NCBI RefSeq assembly: GCF_000002865.3
Contig: NW_001865041.1
Location: 82,486-146,485, forward strand
DNA length: 64,000 bases
Direction of reading: 5' to 3'
Source of the DNA: Monosiga brevicollis MX1
Lineage: Eukaryota; Opisthokonta; Choanoflagellata; Craspedida; Salpingoecidae
The notes beneath the pieces were generated by a model. It was not told the DNA's origin. It ran no database searches and saw only the letters and a list, made by a program, of their open reading frames with translations. The translations under genes were made by a program, and so were the position numbers. The number at the start of each line of letters is the position of its first letter. Position 1 is the stretch's first letter. Below, piece by piece: positions 1-10,300 of this stretch.

Positions 1-977
1 TGAAAAGGGCATGTTGGTTCGTACCCTCGGATGCAGTTGCAACAGGCGTCATCTTGATCATCTTGGCGGCTGTGGTTGCAGAAGCATCGAATGATATACA
101 GAGCGGGTGCGCGGCAACAGGTTTTCAAGTGGAAAGATATGCAAGAAAGGAAAAGAAAGCAAACGGAGGTGAGAAACAGAAATGAGGCAAGCCCATTGAG
201 ACTCTGGGGGCGGGCTGAACATGGCAGTGTGGCGACGTGAAGGCACGTGCAAAAACATACGCGGCTCGCCGTTGGTGTCTGCGCTCGACTGCTTGGCCTT
301 GCGCTGTTGTGCCAGGTGCTTTTGCAAGGTACCGTCCTCCTTCATGGTGGCGTATGACTTTGCCTTGGCGTACTGGATTGACTGCAAAGGCGGGTCATAG
401 TTGCAATAAGTGGCACCAAATGTAGCAGCTCGTCATCCATCGACGTGAGAGCACGGTAAGCGCCAGGCTGTGCACACACTCACCATGGGCTTATCAAACA
501 GGGGAAACTTTTGCATGGAACGAAGAGCGTTGCTTGCACAGCCCACATCCTAGCATGGCAGAAGGAGCAATGCGAAGGGTACTTGAGTAAGTTGCCTCTT
601 AGGTTGAGTCCATGGAGGCAATGCCTTGTTCAAACCTTGAAGACGATGAAGGCTTGGCCGCGCATCTTGTTGGTCTTGAGAGCCACGACATCGAGAATGC
701 CACCAAACTGGGAGAAGAGGCCGTAGAGCGTGCGGCGCAACTCTATTGCCACGTTTGTCAGAGCAGGGAAAGAGGCGAAAAGACAGGATCAGCTGCTGGT
801 TGGACGGGCAGGTTTGAACATGGCTCCGCCTTGGAAGAATGCGGTGCTGCGCACAAGGGGGCCACCGTCACTCTGGGGAAAGAGGAGTTTCGGAAGCAAG
901 TTGCGCCAACCTTCTTTCTGGATCCTGTCGTTGAGATTCTTGATATAAATGGTGGGTGAGGGTGGGACATCCATCAT
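1..977 (-). CDS. SNRPA: U1A/U2B''-type snRNP RRM protein (partial, continues past left edge)
   Basis: Splicing factor of the U1A/U2B'' (Drosophila SNF) family, which binds a U1 or U2 snRNA stem-loop through its first RRM in the nucleus. Exons on the minus strand: 911-977, 636-742, 484-549, 261-381, 1-69 (cut by the window edge). The spliced protein starts [19 protein letters not shown] and carries RNP2 (IYIKNL), RNP1 (RGQAFIVF), then [17 protein letters not shown] and [18 protein letters not shown], which match human U1A almost position for position. The fifth exon starts a low-complexity linker ([12 protein letters not shown]) and ends at HALF, where the second RRM of the family normally begins (NxILFxxNLP). 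All splice phases agree. A single gene may serve both U1 and U2, as in flies, but the sequence cannot tell U1A from U2B''. It is divergent with TIM21, sharing the 978-1796 gap. Confidence 0.93.
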
Positions 978-1559
978 GATGGGTCTTGTGAAAAACAGAA
1001 GGTCGCAGAAACGATGACAGGAATGCTGACCCAGCCCTGGCTCGCGTTGAAGGCAGAGACACCAGCAAGCACGAGGAGAGTGCACACCAACACTCGGCCT
1101 TGCTGTGTTGCTGGCTGATTGTGGCGAGCGCTGTCGTCGACGCGCTCGAAACGCCAAAAAAGGCAGGTGGCTGCACTCGACACAACAGAACGGGAATGCG
1201 ACCAGACAGATCCTCCACTTGCACACTTGCGGGTGGTCTGCCAGCGATCAAATGTAAAAGGTCAGGCAGGAATGAGCCGACCCAGTTTTAGATCACGATG
1301 CCGCCGTTTCCCCCCGAAAAAAAGAAAAAGGTTCAGTCGGCGCAGACAGCACTACCAACTGTTTGGTACATTTGGTAGCACGTCTTCGTCTGACAATCCC
1401 GCCTCTCTGTGTCTCCCTTTGCTGTTTATGCCTTTCCTCTCTCTCTCTATTCTCTCTCTTATCATGTGCTACCAAGAGTCAAAGCAGAACGACTGAAGCC
1501 ACAAACTCGTGTTATGCTCTGTTCTTTGTTTCTCTGCTGTGAAATCCATTTCTCGTATT

Positions 1560-1598
<39 letters not shown>

Positions 1599-1796
1599 AG
1601 GTACGAGATAACATTGGATGACTGTAGCAGCTGGGCCAGCAGGGCATGCGGCAGTGGCTCTTGTGGCAGCTGTCTTGTCCCTGGCGCCGGCGTCCTTGTT
1701 TTTGGAAAGGGAAGGGGGTAGAGCGTACTCTTTGACTGAGTTGCTGACCTTGAGCACCCTGCAATTTTTTCTTTTTCTTTTCTAGCTGCCAGAACC
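978..1796. promoter_or_regulatory. shared upstream gap between snRNP gene and TIM21
   Basis: 819 bases between two start codons pointing outward, so promoters and 5' UTRs of both genes must lie here. A (CT)n run sits at 1563-1595. The bases just before the TIM21 start (polypyrimidine then CTAG at about 1767-1785) look like a splice acceptor, so TIM21 may have a non-coding first exon. No further protein-coding signal is convincing. Confidence 0.5.
1563..1595. repeat. (CT)n microsatellite
   Basis: Perfect CT dinucleotide run in the gap between divergent genes, on the TIM21 side. Confidence 0.9.
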
Positions 1797-3178
1797 ATGT
1801 CGGCCTCGCAAATGCTCTTGCGCCGTGCGCGCGTCGCCTTGCAAAGCCCTGCGCTCAGCGCACGCGGATGGTTCACGCCCCGCGCAACTCGTCTCGGCCA
1901 AGCTGCACGATCCGAGAGTACCTCAGTGCAGGTGTGTTGGACCTTGACTGTATGCGTTTGCACGCACGCACGCCACTGCCTCCAGCATCCTCGACTGCAC
2001 GACAATATGCACCTTCTCTTGCTGTATTTCCGCCTTGTTTTGCTGTGAGGCCTTGGGCCCCCTTCCTCCCTCTCCTCATCATCACTCATCTGCGTGATCA
2101 TTGTGCAACAGGGTGCGAAACGCACGGCACAATCAGAGGGTTCTTTGGTCGAGGGCACCAAGACTTGGGCCCAGCTCACACCTGCTGAGAAAGGTTAGAT
2201 ATCACAGTGCGCGCCCGTGCTCTGTGTGCCTTTTTCCCGCCGACCAGGTGTTCGTATCTACCAACACCAAAGCTGCTCGTTGACGACTCATCGCTTCTCA
2301 CCATGTTTAGTGGTTGAGGGTGGCAAGGACAGCGGCTCGGCCCTTGTCATTGGCGCTGGTCTCACGCTTTGTGGTATGTTGTCGCGGTTGACCTGCTTCA
2401 AACATCCCGCCAATGAGCTTTGAAAGCATTTGATGGGACGTTGTTGGTGTTGACGTTGTTTTTTGGGTGCTTGACTCAGGCTATCTCCTATACTCTGTCG
2501 TTTCCGAGCTCGTCTTTCGCGATGGCCCCGAACAGTTTTTCGAGCGCTCCCTCAAGCGCATTACAAATGATGAAGAGGTTGGCTGTTAGACTGCGCTTGA
2601 GTACTGGCACGTCAGAGTACTCGCGGCCCTCTCACTCAGCCATGCCCCGGTGCTCTGCTCTTATTAGGTGCGTCTGGCACTCGGTGATGCCGTTACCTTT
2701 GTTGGCTCGATGAAGGGCCCCAACAAGCCCTGGAGGTTAGTCCGCTGGCGCGCTGTCTTCCAGCAGCCCATGAATGGAAATGCAGGCCCGTGCAGCAACT
2801 CGGGCATTTCCTCCCCATACCGTTCCTTAATTTTTTTGTGCGCTCTTCTAGGATGCAAGAGTACGTGGTGGATGGCACAACCTACACGCGCATGCGCTAT
2901 GAAATCAAGGGTGACCGTGCTCGAGGTGTGGTGCATCTTGAGATGAAGAAACCTGCAAGTGGCAAGCCCACCATGCGCTACCTGTTTGCGGATCTCCAAG
3001 GTCGGTTCCGCTGCTGCTCTCCAAGTATGCAGGCGTACCAGCCCAGATACCAGGCCTCGCGCATGCTCACCACCATTCACGTATTGGGTACATGGCAGGG
3101 CCTTTGGGCAACACCAACCGTGTGGTTCTCGAAGACAACCGTATTGAGGACAAGCAGGCGGCCTCCGTTCAAGAATAA
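1797..3178 (+). CDS. TIM21: mitochondrial inner-membrane translocase subunit TIM21
   Basis: Subunit of the TIM23 preprotein translocase, which contacts the TOM complex from the intermembrane space. Exons: 1797-1931, 2112-2193, 2311-2373, 2480-2577, 2668-2735, 2852-3000, 3099-3178; 224 residues, all phases consistent. The N-terminus is Arg/Ser/Ala-rich with no acidic residues (a mitochondrial presequence). A single membrane segment follows (SALVIGAGLTLCGYLLYSVV), then the conserved C-terminal domain: LGDAVTFVGSMKG, GTTYTRMRYEIKGDRARGVV, MRYLFADLQG, and a last strand VVLEDNRIED equivalent to human IIIEDNRSQD. The last intron (3001-3098) is needed to restore that strand in frame. Identification rests on this domain order and the DNR signature. 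Confidence 0.93.
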
Positions 3179-3933
3179 TTCCCTTCTCACGAGGTCTGAA
3201 GGCTTGTGCGCTTTCTCCTTTGGCAAGTAGTGTGTGTTCTCTACCCCAACGCACTCAGCACTCGACCCATAGCGGGTGTTGCGAGCACCGTACCAAGAGG
3301 AACAAGACGACAATAAGAACACAATTAATGACAAGAGCATCTTGTTGCAGTGACAGGCGCCACGCTCCACATCACCGCATGCCAATGAAAACTCGAAAGC
3401 AGATGCACCAGCACTCCACAAACACATCTTCTGCCCACGGCCGTGCCACCTGCTCACCTGCAGCACGACATGTTACCCAAGCAGTTTGTTGTTGTTGTTG
3501 TTTTTTTTCTTTTTTTTTTGATGCCACAAAACAAGAAACGTAAGACGAAAATTCACAAGATCAGTTTTTTCATTTGAAAATTTGCAGACAACTTTTTGAA
3601 TTTCGTTCGATGTGCTGGACCGTTGCTTGACTCAGTGGCGAGGCTGCCAAGACCGGGCTATTGCTTGCCAGACAGTCTGTACGTGACTTTGGAATACCAG
3701 AGGAGGCGTCGTATCACACCTCACACCATGGTGACGCAATCCTAAGCGGTGAGTCTTCGGCAAATAGCTGGCCACGAATTGCACCCCTGCCCGCCACTCT
3801 GCAAGCCTGCAGTCGTAGCTCAATTTCCCCTCTGCCGAGCTCTCAGGCACCTTAAAACTAGCTGTTTTGCTAGGCATCAGCACTGGGGCAACCCCAGCAC
3901 AGAGACTTAGACAAGACAGAACCACCTGCAACC
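3179..3933. other. intergenic, no gene seen
   Basis: 755 bases holding the TIM21 3' UTR and the 5' region of the TTLL gene. It has T-rich runs near 3490-3520 and nothing that reads as coding. A non-coding upstream TTLL exon cannot be excluded. Confidence 0.5.
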
Positions 3934-6900
3934 ATGCCCCAGGCATCCTTGCCCCAGGCATCCTTGCCCTTCAACAAGACAGAGGGAGATGGGGCGGCTG
4001 CTTTGCCAGTTTCAGCTGGCAGTTTGGATTTCAATCGACGTTCAAGCACGAGTTCTTCTGTCTCCGACCTCGATGTGGCTTGGCATGAACCTGCCTACCT
4101 TGAGGACAAGACCCATTCCTTTTCGGTGTCCGCCCCCTTGCCAACCGTTCAAGAGCAACCTCACCGGCATGAGGACCTCGCCAGTAGCTCCGACAGCCCA
4201 ACAGCAACGCCCACAAAGCCCGTGGCTCCTTCCCACGCCGCCGCCGCAGATGAGGTTGCTGTAGAAAGTTTGCAGCAACTTGAGGCACCAGCTTTGGGGC
4301 TTTCACCATCATTCACAAGCGCCCCTCAAACTTCGCCTCCCGTACATACGCACGCGACCCATCACACCCCGACCGAGGCGGCCCCAGAACACCCTCCTCT
4401 TTCCTTGACAGCCCCCGCAGACACTTGGGCCCATGCGCCACATGATGATGGACCCAAACTGAAAGACGAAACCAAAAACCAACCAGCAGGTACCAAGCCA
4501 CATCTTGGGTTGCAACTTGAGGATGTGCCACCCTCAAGTCACGGCCAAGCTTCGGGCCGCTCTCAAACCACGCCGACTGTTCCTGGTGAGGACGCTTTAT
4601 TTACAGCGTCGACGCCACCACACTCTTGCGCGCAACCGCTCTTCTCCGCACCGGCGATAGGCGTAGTTGGAGATATGCATGAGCCGCCACACCCCCCAGC
4701 TGATGAAGATCAAGCTAACACGCTCGCCGCCGATGCTGATGCGGCGGAGGCGCCTGTTGAGCGCGTACAATCACCAGATGTGACACCCGTTTTGAATACT
4801 CCAAATGCTGCTGCCCAGCTTGTTGCGGACAGTCCCATGACCGTGGCAGCTGGTAGTTCAAGCCTGGCAGCCCCGACCGACCTGGAGCTCGACGAAACAC
4901 AAACCGAACACCCCGCGCTTACAACGGCAGAGGTTGTATCGGCACTCGAAACCGCCAGTGGCATTGCTGGTGTCCTCCCAGCAACACTGGCCGATCACCC
5001 GAAACAAGCCCTAACAGCCCTTCTCGCAGCGCTCGAAGAGAAACGTGCTCGCCTCGTAGACGCGAGCGTGCAGACGGACCCCCCATCCGAGGCGCTCTCG
5101 CTAGACCCATTTGCATCGTTGTCAGACTCGGCGCCACCTCTACCGGCACATTCTCCATCAGCTTTGCCAGAATCTGTGTCAGCTTCCCCGCCAAAGTCTG
5201 AGGCGGCTCTAACAGAAGCACCAACCTCCCCGCCGAAGCCTGCGCTGGCCCTTTCTGAAACTCCAACTCCCCTGCCAAAGTCTGATCTGGTTCGACCGGA
5301 ATCACCAGCTTCTCCGTCAAAGCCTGAGCCGGCTCTACCAGAATCACCAACCTCCTCACCAAAGCCTGGGCTCGCCCTTCCTGAAGCTTCAGCTCCCCTG
5401 CCAAAGTTTGAGCTGGTTCTACCAGAAGCACCAGCTTCTCCGCCAAAATCCGAGTCACTTGAATCGGCTGAGAAGGACTCTACACAACCAACAGCACCGG
5501 CGAGCGAGGCCAAACTGGCCCCAACACCTGCCCCCCCTCATCATTCACAGCGCCCTCATGTTGCACGGCATCCAGACGCATCACCAGTTTCTATTGCTCG
5601 TAAGCGAGTCAGCAATGCATGCAGTCCTTTTCACGCCTCGATCGCTTGGCGATGCTTCAAAAGAAAGTGCAAGTTTACGCGTGTTGACTCACTGACTTCT
5701 GCTTGTGCGTTTTGGAGCAGCTGAACCAGAAGCATCGGCGCGTGATCTAGGCGTCTCCAAGGACAGCCCATTTTACTCCGCGGGCTCAAATGACGCCCAC
5801 ACACCCCCAAGAGACACATCAGCACCTGTCAAAACTCGCTCAACGAGCAAGAGCAAAAAAGTACGCATGGCAGTGTCCCGGCAGCCTTGCCACGCTCTTT
5901 GGCTCACTGTACTCGCTCGCGTGACACTCACCCATTGTGTTGCATCACCGCTGCGGCCTGCTTGCACTAGGCCATATCACCCGTCCGCGCCAAGCAAAAA
6001 GAGGCAGGCACCCCAAACACTGTCCAACGCAATGTCAAGCGAACACTCCTGGATGCGTCAGGCGCTTCGACACCAACAGAATTACATTCAACAGGTGATC
6101 AAGTGACCAACCGCAGCCCACGCACTCCTCGAGTGCGCATGACGCGAGCTGCACAATTACGGTCCGAGCGCATCAGAACCTCGACTCAAAGCTCGCTGCG
6201 AAACGAATCAGCATTTTTGGACATTTCTGCGCCATCAACGCCCACTGCCTCCACCAGAGGTGAAACACCCTCGCGCCGTCGCCCAGCCACCAAATCTTCC
6301 AAGAACATGAGCAACGCGCCTGCTCAGCCCCAAACACCGGGTAGCCCTAGCCGTGCTGCCAGAAGCGTTAAACGCAAGGCGACCAACAGCGGCACCAGAC
6401 TGAAGTCAGCCACCTCATCGCAGGAATCGCACATGTCTGCATCTCCTAAGTTGGAGCGAGCAAACCCGCAACACACCGCTTCTACCCCACCTACCGTGCA
6501 TACTAAACTGAGGGCCACGGAGGCTCAGCTTGATTCAACGTCCGTGCGGCACACACCAATGGCCTCAATGAACGGTCTACTGAATGTGGCTTCGGAAATG
6601 ACGTCCAATGATGATGCCATTCTGCTGCATTCCAGCAGCTCTACGAACAGCCAGCACAAGAAAGACATTGCCGTTCTTGCTGCTGCTGAGGTGGCCGTGG
6701 ATGCTTCGTCTGATGCTGGCCTTGCTCTCTCTCGATCAAAAAAGCCTTCCTCAAACTCTGGCCAAACCTTGGCAGCGCCAGCGCAGGACTCGACTAAGCC
6801 CAATGGCCAGCCATGCTTACTTGTCGCGGCAGTGGACGATATTGAAACCACTGAACCATCGCTAGCCGCCGCACCCGCTCTGCATGGGAGATACTCATCC

Positions 6901-7582
6901 CTCATGAAGGCTCGCTTCAACCGAGCTGCCCTCGCACGCTACCATCCAGCTTCGGGCTTGTTGATCGGGGCTGATCGCTTCAAGTCTTTCCAGCATGACT
7001 TTCGCCGCCGATACAGCATCAACACCAGTGGTGCTCGTACATCCAAGGGTGTCCTTCGCCGTTTAGCCGAACTTGGACGCCTGAAAGAATTTTCCTTCCG
7101 CGGAGGGCATTTTGCATGCATATTTTGGTGCTGTGGCGACTGGGAAGATGTGCTGTGGGCGAACCCCAGTGCGGGCTCCTGGGTTTCACGCATGCCGGGC
7201 CTTTATGAGCTATCGCAAAAGTCGCCGCTTGCGGATGTCATCCTTGCACAGCAGCGCCTTTTTCCTGAATCATTTCGCTTCATGCCTCAGACCTGGCACC
7301 TCCCCGAGCAACTGGCCCAGTTCCAACAAGACCACGCACATCGTGAGGCCACTCACCCCACCTCATATCAACGCTTCTACATTGTGAAGCCCAACGATGG
7401 GCGACAAGGCGCCGGAATTTTCCTCATTACCGATCCGCATGACGCTCGTTTGCGTCGAATGCGGCGCTCTCACGTTGTGCAAGATTACGTGGCTAATCCT
7501 CTTCTGCTTGACGGCTTCAAGTTTGACATGCGCCTCTACGTTTTCATTCAAAGCTTGGAACCTTTTCGAGTAAGTTGCTAGG

Positions 7583-7658
<76 letters not shown>

Positions 7659-9671
7659 GGACCCCGCTGCCCTATGTAGGCGTACTTGCACCGAGAAGGC
7701 ATGGCACGCTTGTGTACTACGCCCTATGCACGACCCACGCCAGAAAACATGGATGAGATCTTCATGCATTTGACAAATTTTAGCCTCAACAAGCGCTCAG
7801 ACAACTATGTACATACAGAAGCCGCCACGACCGATGATAACGACTCAGACATCTCGTCAGCTGTCCCGAGCGACCGCGCGCGCGATGGAAAGAGGCAAGC
7901 TGGCAAAGCGTCTCACAACAATGACAATCCTGACGATCATGACGACGACGATGACGAAGGCGGCAGCAAGCGCTTGCTGAGTTCGGTCATGGAAACACTT
8001 GCCGCCGAAGGTCAGAACAAGAGCTGCTGTCTGCACATCTGCTCATGCGTCTCTGCCACCTCTTTGGCCACTTTCGAAAAAAAAAAAAAAAAAAAAAAAA
8101 GCTTCATGAGACAAAGACTCACTTTAGCCACGTATCATGCATAAACAGGAAGCAATACGTCTGTCATGTGGGCTAACATCGAAGATCTGGTCTGCAAGAC
8201 GTTGCTGGCTATGTACCCGCATATGCTTGTTGAATACCGGAAGGCTGTACCCAAGGTTTGTCTATTGCTTGCACAACAACTCGTGACCTCGTCGGTGACT
8301 TAACAAAGTGCAAGTTGCACATTTTAAGTTTCATTGCAAATGGTTTGCCTCTAGTCCAAGGAGAGGGCCGTACGCCCTTTTCAGCTTTTAGGCTTTGATG
8401 TTCTGATTGACGAGGTAAGACCAGTCAGCAGGGTTCGCCAAATTTTGAAGACTCGACAGCAAACCGGCCTGTTCTATAATTAAGCTTGTTTATTGGTTTG
8501 TGGCATAACCTCGCAGACGTTGCACCCGCATTTGATTGAGATCAACGCCAACCCAAGCCTGCGCATTGATTTTGATATGAAAATGCCTGATGGGAGTCAT
8601 CGCATTGTTCCCTCTCCCGTTGATGAGATGATTAAGCTCAATGCAGTGGGCGACGCCCTGTGCATCCTCATGGATGAAGACCAGCGACTTGCCGAGGAAG
8701 GCAGATCCCTCGTGCCCCCGAAACCACTAAGTGCTGCTCAACGGCAATACCAGGAGCGACAGGCACGCCTCAGTGCCCGACGCCAGCGCCAGGTACAATC
8801 GGCTGTACACACGTGTGCATTTGCACCTTGAATATTCGCCTCTTGTGGCACCATGCATCGCCTCTCGTTGGGAAGGCCTTTCCCAAGACCAAAGCTTGCA
8901 CTCACGGCTTCTGAACACCTTCTTAGTCACGTGGGCCGGATGGAGAGCGGCCGAGTGAACCGTCTAGCACGTCCAAGAAAAAGCGTGCATCTATTGGTGC
9001 AGACAAGGGCGAAGAAGCCCATTTGCCAACGCACAACTTCTATGACTACGTGCCACTAGAACAGGACATAAATGTGACCTTTGCGCCCATTCTCCAGCTC
9101 AATGACGCTCTGCTCGAGGTCTTCTTGAAGTATGCTTCACATACGTGAGTAGCCCGTTCACCTAGATCTGTCAGGCTCAAATGCGTGGAAGCACGAATTT
9201 GACGCTAACAAGACCCGTGCGCGCCCCATTCTGTAATGTCTTGCCCGGTCACAGAATGACTGCTGTTGTGATGGGGAGCAGCGCTTTTCGAAAGTTTATA
9301 CGTCACTGTGGCATTGACCCCTCGGTCAAACCCATGGTCAGTCAGAAACATCAATAGCTAGGATTGCCCGTTTCTGATAATGTTGTTCCACCAGACCTCA
9401 CCCTCATGATATTCGTTCGTCGAACACACAGATTGGCACAGCCTGTGATCTTCTATACTTGGACACTCTGAAGCGACATGGCTTGAAACGTGGCTCGATG
9501 AGCTTTGCAGCCTTCTTGAGTGCCCTGTTAACCATTAGTCGACACAATTTTCCTCACGTAGCAGAGCAAAGCATGTTGGACGCTGTGCTGCGAACCACGC
9601 GTGAAGCAGCAGCTCACATCAATATGACTTGGCCCCGGGCGCTGGACGCCAAATATCTCGTGAACGTCTAA
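3934..9671 (+). CDS. tubulin tyrosine ligase-like (TTLL) enzyme with long disordered N-terminus
   Basis: Predicted ATP-grasp amino-acid ligase of the TTLL family, probably a polyglutamylase adding glutamate chains to tubulin in flagellar microtubules. Exons: 3934-5599, 5721-5860, 5971-7569, 7680-8010, 8149-8255, 8355-8414, 8517-8792, 8927-9144, 9255-9336, 9432-9671; 1,572 residues, in phase throughout. Residues 1 to about 930 are low complexity (Ser/Pro/Ala), with a degenerate tandem repeat around 5150-5460 of the type LPESPTSSPKPxLAL. The TTL core follows: RFYIVKPNDGRQGAGIFLI (nucleotide site), SHVVQDYVANPLLLDGFKFD, FDMRLYVFI, FMHLTNFSLNK, DVLID, and the metal/ATP motif LIEINANPSL. An acidic Asp/Glu-rich insert (about 7840-7980) interrupts the core. 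About 200 residues follow the core, including AFRKFIRHCGIDPSVKP and KRHGLKRGSMSFAAFLSALL. The subtype is not assigned. The start is the first in-frame Met after an upstream gap. Confidence 0.9.
5150..5465 (+). repeat. coding Pro/Ser minisatellite in TTLL N-terminus
   Basis: About six imperfect in-frame copies of a roughly 14-16 residue unit (…PxSPPKPxLALPEAPT…). Copies are diverged, so the array is old or under weak constraint. It lies in a disordered segment outside the catalytic domain. Confidence 0.75.
7583..7656. repeat. (CT)n microsatellite in TTLL intron 3
   Basis: A 74-base CT run fills most of the intron 7570-7679 and serves as its polypyrimidine tract. Confidence 0.9.
8077..8100. 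repeat. A(24) homopolymer in TTLL intron 4
   Basis: Uninterrupted run of 24 A inside the intron 8011-8148. I see no flanking element that would mark a retroposed tail. Confidence 0.85.
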
Positions 9672-10300
9672 TAGAAACCCGAACATCGAAATAAGCATCT
9701 TCTATCACTGTATCACATCAATTTACGGTTACATCTATCACTCAACATCTTGATATCTCACTGTGACCGTTGCTCCTCGGCGGATCGAGGTATAGTCAAG
9801 GCGGCTTGATTATTATAAGAATGAAGTCGCTGGGAATATTTTTGGCCTACGGAACCTCGCGGAGCATACCTCGTGTGCATGTATCAAGAATTCCACTTGA
9901 CTCCCTGCCTCCTATGCTTGCCACCGCAATTGACTCATGAAAGGTCACACGAGGGCGAGATGCCACAAACCAGGATTTACAGATTGTCAATCGACTTGAT
10001 CGAAAGCTCGAGTAGCACTGCATGGGTGATGGCTTGATCAGCGACCAAAACCAAAAAAAAAAGATCAAAAACTTTTTTTTCTCTCGTTTTTCGTGGTCAC
10101 CTTTGAATGGGAGACAAAAGCACCAAACGTAGAGGAGAACTAACGAGTGAAAACAGCTGTTTTTCACACATTTTCCGCCCCTTCATTTCGGTTTTCACAC
10201 GATGACGCGGTGCGCTCGCAACGGTTCAGGTTGATCGTTGCCTCGCGGCACACGCTTTGCAAAGGAGCAAAGATCGCGAGTTTATCACAACACCGTCAGG
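9672..10300. other. intergenic, no gene seen
   Basis: TTLL 3' UTR and upstream region of the adhesion receptor. A/T-rich with T and A runs near 10050-10080. A short minus-strand frame here has no recognisable content. Confidence 0.5.

Noticed and set aside
8077-8100. A(24) run as the tail of a retroposed copy
   Set aside because: No target-site duplication or gene-like sequence upstream; it is inside a normal TTLL intron.
9847-10167. Minus-strand frame upstream of the adhesion receptor
   Set aside because: Low-complexity Lys/Phe run caused by A/T tracts, no conserved content and it overlaps the likely promoter.
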